From NCBI GenBank assembly GCA_015060165.1, contig SUZC01000011.1:1-64000 (forward strand): a stretch of 64,000 bases of DNA, in the 5' to 3' direction. The notes beneath the pieces were generated by a model that searched no databases, was not told the DNA's origin, and worked only from the letters and a program-made list of their open reading frames with translations. Positions 20,785 to 29,586 of this stretch are shown here, piece by piece (the first letter of the stretch is position 1; every line of letters begins with the position of its first letter). This DNA is from Rikenellaceae bacterium (GTDB taxonomy: Bacteria; Bacteroidota; Bacteroidia; Bacteroidales; Rikenellaceae). The translations under genes and the position numbers were made by a program.

Positions 20785-21708
20785 CTATTTCTTATCCAAT
20801 GTCACGCGGATCATCACCGGGTAGTGGTCCGAAGGGCAACGGTGGATATACTTCTGGAAGCTAATCTCCTGTGGAGCAGCTTCGCCCTTAATACTTTTGG
20901 CTGGCATAGTATTCTCGGTCCAGTAGCCATCTGTCAAAACTGCATAGTGGCTAACATTCACCTGCTTGGTTACAAATATGTGGTCGATGCGGCTCTTTGT
21001 GTAGAGATTCGGATTGAAGCTGTTGAATGTGCCGTTCTGTATATAACGCTTGGCGCTCTTTTCGTATGAGTCGGTGAGTACACCCTGCGATACGATTGTC
21101 TTGTAGGCCTCGTTGTTTTGGTCAACATTGAAATCACCCGATACCATAGCAGGCTCGTTACCACACATTTCGGTGATTTTGCGAGCTATGATTTTTGCGC
21201 CCTCCTTGCGGGCCTCCACGCCAATATGGTCCATATGCAAATTGAAGAACCAGAATTTTTTCTTTGTCACTTTGTCTTGCAGGCGAGCATACGAGCAGAT
21301 ACGTGGCAGGGCAGCATCCCAACCCTTTACACCTACCTTTTCGGGTGTCTCCGAAATCCAGAATGTTCCCTGGTCGAGAAGTTTAAAACGGTCAGTTTTG
21401 TAGAATACAGGCGAGAACTCACCCTTGTCCTTGCCATCGTCGCGACCTACGCCAACGAAAGCGTAGCCCTCCAATTCGCGGAGCATATCGTCAATCTGGT
21501 TGCGCTTAACCTCTTGCGCTCCAAAAATATCTACATTATTCCACTCGATCTGGTCGCAGATTATAGGGCAACGCTGAGCCCAGCCATTTCCTCGTTTTGC
21601 GTCGCCAGAATTATCGTTGCGGATATTGTAAGATGCTACCACTAGCTCTTGTGCAGAGAGTGATATTGAGGTAAAAAGAATTGCGACAAGTATATAAATA
21701 CGTTTCAT
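20785..21708 (-). CDS. Secreted endonuclease/exonuclease/phosphatase-family hydrolase
   Basis: 307 residues with signal peptide (MKRIYILVAILFTSISLSAQ). The fold's catalytic set is complete: ASYNIRNDN near residue 25, FGAQEVKRNQ (metal-binding glutamate near residue 65), NLHMDHIG, SGDFNVDQNN, DHIFVT, and the final CPSDHYPVMIRV with the general-base histidine. Such secreted members hydrolyse phosphodiesters of nucleic acids, nucleotides or sphingolipid/inositol headgroups; sequence alone does not choose. It lies 51 bp upstream of lacZ and 26 bp downstream of the YeiH-like gene. Confidence 0.88.
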   Translation of the reverse strand: MKRIYILVAILFTSISLSAQELVVASYNIRNDNSGDAKRGNGWAQRCPIICDQIEWNNVDIFGAQEVKRNQIDDMLRELEGYAFVGVGRDDGKDKGEFSPVFYKTDRFKLLDQGTFWISETPEKVGVKGWDAALPRICSYARLQDKVTKKKFWFFNLHMDHIGVEARKEGAKIIARKITEMCGNEPAMVSGDFNVDQNNEAYKTIVSQGVLTDSYEKSAKRYIQNGTFNSFNPNLYTKSRIDHIFVTKQVNVSHYAVLTDGYWTENTMPAKSIKGEAAPQEISFQKYIHRCPSDHYPVMIRVTLDKK

Positions 21709-21734
21709 ATGGTTAAAAATTTATTAGTCCAAAC

Positions 21735-22976
21735 TTATGCAAACATTGGTTTTACTACTCCGAACAATATATAGGCAACACCCAGCGTTACCAGAATGTT
21801 AAAGCCTTGTGCTGTAAGGAAGGCCCACAACGGACGACGATTCTCCTTCGAGAATATATCGGCAAAACGAGTCTCCAAACCTACGCATACGAATGCGATG
21901 CTGAAAAGTGTATTTGTAAAGCCCTTGGTGATCTTGCCAATAGCCTTGGCATCGGCAGTCTCCATAAAGAAACTGAATACGAGCGAAGCCAACACAAAAC
22001 CTACAACAAACTTCGGGAAACGGTCCCAGATAACTCCCAATGTTGGTTTCTCCTCACGCTGCTCGCCTTTGTAGGTCCACATAAGCGAGATTATAAATGC
22101 GGCAACGCCGAGCAATACATTCTGCGATGATTTCACGATGATAGCAGTCTGTGCAGCTGCCTCGCCGAGCATTGTTCCCGATGCGGCTACTGCTCCTGTG
22201 GTATCGATTGTTCCACCCAACCAAGCACCTGCAACGTCTTCGTTAAGGCCCATCACCTCGGCCAACCAAGGCATAATGTACATCATTGGAATCGCGCACA
22301 CCAAAACGAGTGAGATGATGTATGAAAGTTTCTTGTTGTCACCCTTGATTACACCACTTGTGGCGATAGCGGCAGATACTCCACAAATCGAAACTGAGCT
22401 GGCAAGCATTGTTGACATCTCGCGGTCCACGCCATAGCGACGAGATATGTAGAATGCGAAATACCACACAGTGAATACCACTATAAGTGCCTGAGCCAAG
22501 CCGAATACTCCCGATTTCAGAACCTCGCCAAATAGGATTGTAGAACCGAGGCAGACGATACCGATTTTGATATAAAACTCACTTTGTATAGCGGGCTTTA
22601 GCCATTCGGGAGTGCCAAATACGTTACTCACGATAAGTCCGAAAATTACCGAAAAGAATACCGATTCCAATCCCCACTCCTTGATAATAGGGATGTTGGC
22701 CACTACCTGTGACGCCAACGAGAGGATAAATATCACCACCAGCGATACAAATATACCTTTAAGCTTGCGACGCAATACAGCCTGACAGATATATGTCAAA
22801 CCTAAAATCGAGGCAAACATTATGAGAGCTTGTTGCCACGCACCATCAGCCGAGAGGGTCTTGGGCATTTTGGGCATCATTTCGGGGAAGAGTGTTGCCA
22901 AAAGCAGTACGATAGCTCCCGCATAGACAATCACCCAATCTTCATTTTTAAGTGTAGCAATAATTCGTTTAATCAT
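21735..22976 (-). CDS. YeiH family putative sulfate exporter
   Basis: 413 residues with about ten to eleven hydrophobic segments, an inner-membrane protein of the conserved hypothetical 698 (YeiH/YadS-like) family. Recognisable family stretches include SGVFGLAQALIVVFTVW, ASSVSICGVSAAIATSGVIKGDNKK, and GGTIDTTGAVAASGTMLGEAA. Family members are annotated as sulfate/sulfonate exporters, on thin evidence. It lies 24 bp after a ROK kinase gene and 26 bp before the phosphatase-fold gene, so it appears to be part of the same operon, an unusual setting for this family. Confidence 0.85.
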   Translation of the reverse strand: MIKRIIATLKNEDWVIVYAGAIVLLLATLFPEMMPKMPKTLSADGAWQQALIMFASILGLTYICQAVLRRKLKGIFVSLVVIFILSLASQVVANIPIIKEWGLESVFFSVIFGLIVSNVFGTPEWLKPAIQSEFYIKIGIVCLGSTILFGEVLKSGVFGLAQALIVVFTVWYFAFYISRRYGVDREMSTMLASSVSICGVSAAIATSGVIKGDNKKLSYIISLVLVCAIPMMYIMPWLAEVMGLNEDVAGAWLGGTIDTTGAVAASGTMLGEAAAQTAIIVKSSQNVLLGVAAFIISLMWTYKGEQREEKPTLGVIWDRFPKFVVGFVLASLVFSFFMETADAKAIGKITKGFTNTLFSIAFVCVGLETRFADIFSKENRRPLWAFLTAQGFNILVTLGVAYILFGVVKPMFA

Positions 22977-23000
22977 TTTGGATGAGATTATTTGTTCGAG

Positions 23001-24104
23001 TTATTTAGTCTTATCAAGTTCGTTCAAGGCAAATGCGTAGGCTCCCATCGATGTGGCGGCGTTGGCCCCAATCTTCGAGAACGAGATACCAATTCGTTTC
23101 TGTGGGTCGTAGCTTACCTCGCGCTCTGAACCATAAACCTTGATTGTGCGACTCTCTCCCTTTACGAAATCTTCGAATTCAGCATCATTATCCAGATCGT
23201 AGACCTTCATCTGTACTCTGTTGAGCGAACCACCCTGCATGGTGTGAATCTTTGAGCGCATCTCCTTCAGCAAGGCCGGTTTGATGTATTTCGCAGCGGC
23301 AGATAGACCTCCTCCTATTACAATTACTCCGTCGATAAGTGTAGCGGCTGTAGCCATAGCATCACCTGCAACCTCTCCGAGCATTGCAAAAGCCTTTTGG
23401 GCAGCTTCAGCATCGCCGGCACGACGACCCTCGGCAATCTCGAAAATATCTTTTGGGGTGAGTGTAATATCGGTTGATCCCGACTCCTCGGCATATACTC
23501 GTTTTACGGCTCTGATTGATACGCCTTCCTCGACCATTACGTTTGGCATATGCTTGTGGCGCAAGCAGAATGTCTCAACGCATGAGTTGTCGCCGATGTG
23601 TAATTCTCCCTTCGTTACAAATCCAAATCCGAATCCGGTGCCGAATGTAAAGCCCAGTAGATTACGGAATTGTTTGCTACTGCCAGATTCAGTTAAACGC
23701 TGATTCAACTCGGGCAATGCGCCAGCCAATGCCTCGCCATAAGCATAAAGGTCGGCATCGTTGTTAATGTATACAGGAATTCCAAATTTGTCCTCCAGGA
23801 ATGGACCCAATGCCACACCGTCGCGGAACGATGGGAAATTAGGCAGGTATCCACCAATGATTCCATTGGGGTAGTCTGCCGGGCCTGGGAATGCGAAGCT
23901 AATTGCTACAGGTTTCTCGTCAAGTTTATCGATCATGCGAGAAAAACCTTCGACCATTGTCTCCAAGCAGCGGTCCAAGTCATCTGCATTTGACGGTAGT
24001 ATTATCGGGTCTACGATAAACTTATTTCCTTTGATTGCTCCAAATGCGAAGTTGGTTCCTCCGGCATCGAGTGTGATTACAGTTCTCTTGTCGTTACTAT
24101 ACAT
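23001..24104 (-). CDS. ROK family sugar kinase
   Basis: 367 residues, cytoplasmic. N-terminal phosphate-1 motif VITLDAGGTNFAFGA near residue 9, a sugar-binding segment INNDADLYAYGEAL near residue 112, the glycine-rich GFTFGTGFGFGFV near residue 150, and the adenosine-binding VIVIGGGLSAAAKYI near residue 260. Instead of the ROK zinc motif CxCGxxGC there is only a short cysteine-containing stretch (NSCVETFCLRHKH), so the typical zinc site is altered. Likely phosphorylates glucose or another hexose. It is first in an operon ending in beta-galactosidase, which fits glucose release outside and phosphorylation inside. Confidence 0.85.
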   Translation of the reverse strand: MYSNDKRTVITLDAGGTNFAFGAIKGNKFIVDPIILPSNADDLDRCLETMVEGFSRMIDKLDEKPVAISFAFPGPADYPNGIIGGYLPNFPSFRDGVALGPFLEDKFGIPVYINNDADLYAYGEALAGALPELNQRLTESGSSKQFRNLLGFTFGTGFGFGFVTKGELHIGDNSCVETFCLRHKHMPNVMVEEGVSIRAVKRVYAEESGSTDITLTPKDIFEIAEGRRAGDAEAAQKAFAMLGEVAGDAMATAATLIDGVIVIGGGLSAAAKYIKPALLKEMRSKIHTMQGGSLNRVQMKVYDLDNDAEFEDFVKGESRTIKVYGSEREVSYDPQKRIGISFSKIGANAATSMGAYAFALNELDKTK

Positions 24105-24144
24105 ATAAGTTGGTAGTTAGGTTAATTTTTAATCATAATACGTA

Positions 24145-24152
24145 CAAAGATA
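24145..24152 (-). promoter_or_regulatory. -7 promoter element of the ROK-lacZ operon
   Basis: TATCTTTG in minus-strand sense, about 40 bp before the ATG at 24104. It is the only clear element upstream of the four-gene run. Confidence 0.55.
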
Positions 24153-24185
24153 ATATTTTTATGCGAAATTATAGTCGATTTTGAT

Positions 24186-24193
24186 TAGATTTG
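24186..24193 (+). promoter_or_regulatory. -7 promoter element for the GDPD lipoprotein gene
   Basis: TAGATTTG, perfect TAnnTTTG, about 50 bp before the ATG at 24242, divergent from the ROK promoter. Confidence 0.5.
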
Positions 24194-24241
24194 CAGTGTT
24201 AAATGATGTAAATTAACTAACAACATAAAACTTTTTGGAAA

Positions 24242-25174
24242 ATGAGAATTTTTAAACTTTTATTTGTGGCTCTTGGAGTTGCCTCTATGTTGGCCTCATG
24301 TGCCGATGGTAATGCAATACGTGACGATAAACGCGCAGCTAAAGTGGTGGCCGAGATTCGTAATCCCAAATCTAAGAATGTATTGGTGGTCTGCCACCGA
24401 GGAGATTGGCGTAACTATCCTGAGAACTCGATTCCTGCTATTGAGTCGGTTATCAAGATGGGTGCCGATATTGTGGAGTTGGATATCGCTCTTACTGCCG
24501 ATAGCGTGTTGGTTTTGCAGCACGACCGCACAATCGATCGTTGCACCACAGGCCGTGGCCGTGTTCAGGATATGACCTACGATTCGCTGCAGAAGTTCTA
24601 TTTGAAGACTGCTCACGGAGTTCGTAGTTCGCTCGATTTGAAGGTCCCAACGTTGCGTGAGGCTTTGGAGGTGTGCAAGGATCGTATCGTTGTAAATATC
24701 GATAAGGGTTACGACCACTATGCTTTGGTATTGGCTATGGCCGAGGAGATGGGTGTGACAGAGCAGATTCTTATCAAGGGTGGCAAGTCGCTTGCCGATG
24801 TTCGCGAGAAGATGTCTGCCCACAAGAACAATCTGCTTTATATGCCTATCATTACTCCTACAAATGCCAAGAGCAGTGCTTTGTTTGATGAGTATATAGC
24901 AGACTCTGAGCCGCAACTTGCGTACGAAGTGTGCTGGGGTAAGATGACTCCTGAGGTCGAGCAGTGTATGAAACGTGTTGTCGAGGATGGCTCAAAGTTG
25001 TGGGTTAACTCGTTGTGGAACTCTTTGTGTGGAGGTCTGAGTGACGATGTGGCTTACGAGACATCTGCCGAGGAGGTATATGGCAAGCTCGTTGATATGG
25101 GTGCAACAATGATTCAGACCGACCGCCCAGAGTTGTTGCTTAATTATCTTCGTTCGCAGGGCCTCCACGATTAA
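24242..25174 (+). CDS. Glycerophosphodiester phosphodiesterase family lipoprotein
   Basis: 310 residues. Lipoprotein signal with lipobox LASC (Cys near residue 20). The GDPD TIM barrel shows the conserved VVCHRGDWRNYPENSIPA (catalytic HRG with two metal-site residues, about residues 50-67), GADIVELDIALTADSVLVLQHD (ELD metal ligands and general acid-base His near residue 97) and a C-terminal IQTDRPELLLNYL. It should release glycerol 3-phosphate or an alcohol from glycerophosphodiesters in the periplasm or at the surface. Monocistronic, ended by a symmetrical terminator. Confidence 0.92.
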   Translation: MRIFKLLFVALGVASMLASCADGNAIRDDKRAAKVVAEIRNPKSKNVLVVCHRGDWRNYPENSIPAIESVIKMGADIVELDIALTADSVLVLQHDRTIDRCTTGRGRVQDMTYDSLQKFYLKTAHGVRSSLDLKVPTLREALEVCKDRIVVNIDKGYDHYALVLAMAEEMGVTEQILIKGGKSLADVREKMSAHKNNLLYMPIITPTNAKSSALFDEYIADSEPQLAYEVCWGKMTPEVEQCMKRVVEDGSKLWVNSLWNSLCGGLSDDVAYETSAEEVYGKLVDMGATMIQTDRPELLLNYLRSQGLHD

Positions 25175-25233
25175 AACTGTCGAATGTGGCTATTTTGGTA
25201 GCCGTCAAGATAATTCAAAATTCAAAATTAACT

Positions 25234-25270
25234 AAACCATCTGAATAACCCGATGTTATTCAGATGGTTT
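25234..25270. terminator. Bidirectional terminator between GDPD and TPR genes
   Basis: Perfect 16-bp inverted repeat AAACCATCTGAATAAC (25234-25249) and its complement (25255-25270), loop CCGAT, between two convergent genes. Confidence 0.8.
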
Positions 25271-25287
25271 TATGTTTTCACTTAATT

Positions 25288-27015
25288 CTATTCTCTCGCC
25301 TCTTGGCCTAACTTTTCGCATAGCTCCAAGATGTAGGCCTCCAAATCTCGGTATGCAGTGTTGAGCGAAAGTTTGCTGCGTATTTTTCTGCGAGTGGTGT
25401 ATATACTATTGATATTAGTGTGGTTGTATAGCACTCTAATTGATTCGGGGCTGAATCCGAGAGCGATAAATCCGCAGTAGCAGAGTTCGTGCTTCGTCAG
25501 CGATGAATAGTTCTCTCTAAGGAACGAAATTACTCCATTGTGAAGCAGGTCTGCGACCTCGATAATATCGTTCATTAACTCTTGATTCTTGTTCTTTGAG
25601 AGCTGTATATGCTCTTGAAACTTTCCATAGAATCGCGAGTTGTCGCCGACACCATATACCGATGCCAATTCCGATAGCTGTCTTAGGCTCTCAATACGGT
25701 TTTTTAGCACCTCTAAAAGGCGAGTTCTCTGCTCATCTTTGATTAGGTTTTGTTGTTCGATTTGCTGTTGAATGTTGTGGTACTTCTCTTGCAGTTTGTT
25801 GCGTTGCAGGTCGGCTTGTTCTATATACTCCTGATACTCGGCAAATCTTTGGACACTCTTTTGTTTGTGGCGACTAATTGCCCACGCTGCCGAAATTGCC
25901 GCAATCACACCCAATAGAGCATATATAATCGTAGTCATACGATACCTCTCCTGCAATTTTTTGTACGCAGCCTCGGCCTGCTGAGTCTTGTGTTTTTGTT
26001 CAAGACTTTGGATTAGAACTTTCCTCTCTTTTGCATAGAATTTGCCACTAATGTCAGAATATAGTCTCTCATATTCTATCGTAGTATTGAGGTATCCTTT
26101 TGATTCGGCCAGTCGAGATATAATAAGTATTGCACCTAATGATGCGTAAGTATGTTCTTTTATCTGCTGGATATAATATTTATAAAAATATAGTGCCGAA
26201 TCGATTTTATGCTCGTTTTCATAGGTACTACCCCAATAGCGATATTGTTCTACATCTAATCTCTCTTTATACTTCGTCAAATCGTGCTTAATCGATTTTA
26301 ATAATTGAGGATCTTTTGACTCGCTATGTCTATATGTATCAATTTTTAAAGGAATAATTCTCTCTATGTATTCTATCTCTTCGGCCAATTGTAAAGCCTT
26401 TTTTCTCAGCTCTGCGGCTTCTGGGCCTCGGTCGGTAAGATTTAAACAGTTTACGCAGCCTTCATAGGCGAGCAATAGATTGGTTTTATTGTCTAACTTT
26501 TCAAAAATCTCAGCTGAAATTTTATATAATGGCAAAGCTTCCTTATATTGCATCTGTAAAGAATATCTATTGGCTAATGAGTGATATATCAATCCTCGTA
26601 GATATTCATCATCAGTCTTTTCAACATACTTTTGTGCGACTAACAAAGCTTTAATTTGCGCTTCAATATTTTTTGCGTTACAATGAACCACACTTTTATA
26701 GTAGTATGCCAATGCCTTTTCGTGGTCGGTGCCGTGCTTGGAGTAATATTTGAGAGCAACCGAGATAAGCGAATCGTTGTCTGTGTCGATGTAGCACTTA
26801 TCCATTGCCTGCGAGTATAACAAGGCAAATCTCGCCTTCAAAGCGCGATTTTTTAGCTCCGAGCGTTTGATGCCGTCGAGTACCAATTTGGCGCTATCGG
26901 GCTTTTCGTTCATAATCTCGGCGGCTCGGTCGAGGTTCTCGATGATATTACTATTGCTAGCGCACGATGAAATCATTGCGACAATCAACAGAATCAGGCA
27001 GTAGTATCTTCTCAT
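25288..27015 (-). CDS. TPR lipoprotein with transmembrane segment and C-terminal HTH
   Basis: 575 residues. An N-terminal lipobox (ISSC, Cys 18) is followed by tetratricopeptide-like helices to about residue 330 (for example YYKSVVHCNAKNIEAQIKAL). One transmembrane segment lies near residue 363 (MTTIIYALLGVIAAISAAWAI). Beyond it come a glutamine-rich coiled coil and a C-terminal domain with LTKHELCYCGFIALGFSPESIRVLYNHTNINSIYTTRRKIRSKL, an HTH-like region similar in layout to LuxR-type DNA-binding domains. This architecture is common in Bacteroidales and is thought to couple envelope sensing to transcription, though DNA binding is unproven. A long inverted repeat covers its promoter, consistent with autoregulation. 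Targets unknown. Confidence 0.8.
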   Translation of the reverse strand: MRRYYCLILLIVAMISSCASNSNIIENLDRAAEIMNEKPDSAKLVLDGIKRSELKNRALKARFALLYSQAMDKCYIDTDNDSLISVALKYYSKHGTDHEKALAYYYKSVVHCNAKNIEAQIKALLVAQKYVEKTDDEYLRGLIYHSLANRYSLQMQYKEALPLYKISAEIFEKLDNKTNLLLAYEGCVNCLNLTDRGPEAAELRKKALQLAEEIEYIERIIPLKIDTYRHSESKDPQLLKSIKHDLTKYKERLDVEQYRYWGSTYENEHKIDSALYFYKYYIQQIKEHTYASLGAILIISRLAESKGYLNTTIEYERLYSDISGKFYAKERKVLIQSLEQKHKTQQAEAAYKKLQERYRMTTIIYALLGVIAAISAAWAISRHKQKSVQRFAEYQEYIEQADLQRNKLQEKYHNIQQQIEQQNLIKDEQRTRLLEVLKNRIESLRQLSELASVYGVGDNSRFYGKFQEHIQLSKNKNQELMNDIIEVADLLHNGVISFLRENYSSLTKHELCYCGFIALGFSPESIRVLYNHTNINSIYTTRRKIRSKLSLNTAYRDLEAYILELCEKLGQEARE

Positions 27016-27034
27016 TTTGCGTAAGGTTGATTAA

Positions 27035-27075
27035 TTGTTGCGGATAAGATTTTCTCTTATCTCGCAACAAATATA
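27035..27075 (-). promoter_or_regulatory. Promoter of the TPR/HTH gene overlapped by a long inverted repeat
   Basis: The -7 element TATATTTG (minus strand) occupies 27068-27075. Inverted arms TTGTTGCGGATAAGA (27035-27049) and TCTTATC-T-CGCAACAA (27055-27070) make a 15-bp stem with one bulge and loop TTTTC, spanning from the -7 box over the expected start site into the leader. It may be an operator or a 5' RNA hairpin. Confidence 0.6.
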
Positions 27076-27323
27076 GCAAAATTTATTGCGATGATTGTTT
27101 CTGCGTTTTTTGTGGTGCGGTTGAGGGCTAAATCGCCCTTAGAGTGCGCTGTGAGGCCGTTTTATGGTTCTGAAAAGCCTATTTTTGTTTCCTAAATTGG
27201 AATTTTAGTTGGTTAATATGAGTCGCAGATTGATAAGTATGTGATTGTGCGTCTGTAAGTGTTTGATAATCAGGTGTGATCTTTGGTATGTATGAATAAG
27301 AAATATCGAGAAATATGCGGGTT

Positions 27324-27447
27324 GTATGGGTGGAAATGGTTAATTTTGTAACCGAGAGCCAATCAATGTGGGCTTCTCATACGGTAATGTTGGGTGGAAA
27401 TAATTAGCCGAGTGTTTCTTATAGCGCGGCTGGTTTCCCACCCTTTT
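27324..27447 (+). ncRNA. Possible structured RNA in the intergenic region
   Basis: A closing helix GTAT (27324-27327) / ATAC (27379-27382) encloses two adjacent hairpins, GGTTA/TAACC (27338-27353) and GAGAGCC/GGCTTCTC (27354-27378). Then comes a long hairpin: GGGTGG (27392-27397) with CCACCC (27438-27443), inner 9-bp helix 27402-27410 with 27427-27435, then TTTT. The inner helix has two G-U pairs that form only in plus-strand RNA. Flanking TAAGAAA/TTTCTTA arms are also present, though the second lies in the hairpin loop. No clear promoter is seen. It does not match RNase P, tmRNA or SRP RNA as I know them. The rest of 27076-27471 shows nothing else. Confidence 0.35.
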
Positions 27448-27471
27448 CGTCTTAAGCTTAATCGGTATTGT

Positions 27472-28080
27472 TTAGAAAAATAGCATCGTGACGGCCGAGA
27501 CTGCGAAACCTCCTATAAATCCAGCCAAAATTTGTATGCCGTTATTGCGTCCTAAATAGAGTCGAGCCGATGCCAACATACCGGTAATGATAATCGAAGC
27601 CATCATTACCCAAAACATATTCTGGGCTCCAATGATGTTTAATGTTACGAGTGCTGCCGTAGCTGCTCCCATGGCGGTCATATGTAGGCTTGCTCGCCAG
27701 AAAGGCAACGTAAGCAAACAGAATAACTCGCTCATAGCTGCTGCGAGAGCTATTTTGCGGAACATAATGAGCGATGGAGATTTCATCAGCGTGATTGCGC
27801 ACAGTAAGTAGCAACATGTACCTATTAAGAGGGGTATAGCCTTCGAGCGCAAGTGCTTGATTTTCCCACCTCCCCATTTGTCGGCACGTTTCAGCAAGGC
27901 ACGCCCTACGAACGGGATCACCAAGGCGTATAGTGCAACAACCCAAAGCAAATAGAACTTTATTCGCAGTGGAAACATATCGTATACCGAGTCGGCAAAA
28001 AGCAGCAATGCCACCAAATAGATAGGCACAAACGATGGGTGGAATACCGCAGATAATATTTTTGAAAGTCGTTTAAGCAT
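27472..28080 (-). CDS. Polytopic membrane protein next to rpoN (possibly PAP2-like)
   Basis: 202 residues with about five to six hydrophobic segments, inner membrane. A segment with HMTAMGAATAAL near residue 132 and ARLYLGRNNGIQILAGFIGG near residue 171 resembles the final motif of PAP2-type lipid phosphatases (ArlxxxxHxxxqvlaG). However, the histidine of the last motif is replaced (RNNGIQ) and an upstream KxxxxxxRP motif is not seen. I therefore call the relation distant. Its ATG lies 14 bp after the rpoN stop codon on the same strand, so it is almost surely co-transcribed with rpoN. Confidence 0.55.
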   Translation of the reverse strand: MLKRLSKILSAVFHPSFVPIYLVALLLFADSVYDMFPLRIKFYLLWVVALYALVIPFVGRALLKRADKWGGGKIKHLRSKAIPLLIGTCCYLLCAITLMKSPSLIMFRKIALAAAMSELFCLLTLPFWRASLHMTAMGAATAALVTLNIIGAQNMFWVMMASIIITGMLASARLYLGRNNGIQILAGFIGGFAVSAVTMLFF

Positions 28081-28093
28081 TTTTGGTTTCGGA

Positions 28094-29509
28094 TTAAATC
28101 TGCTTGCGTAGTCGTGCTACGGGGATGTCGAGCATCTCACGATATTTGGCAACTGTGCGTCGGGCAATGCAGTAACCCTTTGAATTAAGAATGTTCATAA
28201 GCGTTTCGTCGGTGATGGGATGTCGCTTGTCCTCCTCGTCGATACACTTTTGTAATATGTTTTTAATTTCGTAGCTCGAAACACTCTCTCCGCTTTCGGT
28301 CTGCATAGCCTCCGAGAAGAGCGATTTTAGAAGTATGATGCCGAAATGAGTCTGCACATATTTGCTATTTACCACACGAGAGATAGTCGATACATCCAAT
28401 CCTGTGCGGTCGGCGATATCTTTAAGAATCATCGGGCGCAGCTTGCTCTGATCGCCATCTTTGAAGTACTCCTTTTGGAATGAAAGGATCTCCTGCATTG
28501 TGCGCATAAGAGTGTCGTGACGCTGCTTGATGGCCGAAATAAACCATTTGGCCGAGTCGATTTTGCTCTTCACGAACTGCACAGCCTCCTTGTTGTTCTC
28601 TGAAATCGAGCCGTCGGCCGTGACCATATCGCGTATCATCTCCACATATCGGCGATTGATGCGAAGGTCGGGGATGTTGTAAGAGTTGAGCGACAGGTCG
28701 AATTGTCCATCGTGATAGTCCAATCTGAAATCAGGGATAATGTATGGGGTAGTGTCCATACCGCCCTCATTATACAGATTGCCGGGCTTTGGCGAGAGGT
28801 GCTTGATCTCATCGATGGCGTCGCGAAACTCATCTTCGCTGACTGATAAGCGAACGATAAGTCGCTCGTAATGTTTCTTTACGAACTCCTCGAAATGCGA
28901 TGATATTATTTTGTGCGCCAGTATCTTGGCTGGAGTGTCCATGCGTCGTTGAGCCATTTGCAGCAATAGGCACTCCTGCAAATTCCTTGCTCCTATACCA
29001 GCCGGTTCCAATTGGTGTATTATGGCGAGCAACTCTTCCAAATGATATGTCGATGTCTCGATGCCGAGCGAGAAGGCTATATCGTCCGAAATAGACTCCA
29101 TATCGCGGCGCAGATAACCATCTTCGTCAATACTGCCCACAATAAACTCTGCAATTTGTCGATCCGTATCCGACAAATTACGATAACCGAGTTGTTCGCT
29201 TAGGTACTCCTGTAGTGAGCGACCCTCGGTAATATTTACGGGGCGTTGTTTATCGTCCTTTGAGAAATTGTTGATTCGGCTTTTATAGCTCGGGGTGTCG
29301 TCTTCGCGAATATACTCTTCGACCGATATATTCTGCGCTTCTTCTTCCGACTTATTCTCCTCCTCTTCCAATACGATGTTCTCCTCAATCTCCTGCTTTA
29401 CACGTTGTTCGAGCATTATAGCAGGTAACTCCAACAGCTTTATCATCTGAATCTGCTGCGGAGAGAGGGTTTGTTGCATTTTCTGAATCTGACGTTGTGA
29501 AATAGCCAT
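28094..29509 (-). CDS. rpoN: RNA polymerase sigma-54 factor
   Basis: 471 residues. N-terminal glutamine-rich activator-interacting region (QRQIQKMQQTLSPQQIQMIKLLELP), an acidic linker (residues about 45-65), the core-binding domain, then the DNA-binding region with DVSTISRVVNSKYV and the RpoN box ARRTVAKYREMLDIPVARLR at the C-terminus. It directs transcription from -24/-12 promoters and needs an AAA+ activator. No NtrC-type activator gene is in this window, though the kinase remnant near 800 could once have belonged to such a system. A small membrane protein gene follows 13 bp downstream. Confidence 0.96.
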   Translation of the reverse strand: MAISQRQIQKMQQTLSPQQIQMIKLLELPAIMLEQRVKQEIEENIVLEEEENKSEEEAQNISVEEYIREDDTPSYKSRINNFSKDDKQRPVNITEGRSLQEYLSEQLGYRNLSDTDRQIAEFIVGSIDEDGYLRRDMESISDDIAFSLGIETSTYHLEELLAIIHQLEPAGIGARNLQECLLLQMAQRRMDTPAKILAHKIISSHFEEFVKKHYERLIVRLSVSEDEFRDAIDEIKHLSPKPGNLYNEGGMDTTPYIIPDFRLDYHDGQFDLSLNSYNIPDLRINRRYVEMIRDMVTADGSISENNKEAVQFVKSKIDSAKWFISAIKQRHDTLMRTMQEILSFQKEYFKDGDQSKLRPMILKDIADRTGLDVSTISRVVNSKYVQTHFGIILLKSLFSEAMQTESGESVSSYEIKNILQKCIDEEDKRHPITDETLMNILNSKGYCIARRTVAKYREMLDIPVARLRKQI

Positions 29510-29586
29510 CTTTTTTTACTCTTTTTAGCTGTTATACACTCACTTCGACAGGTTCCTTCAATGAGTATATCCTCATGGGATAACTC

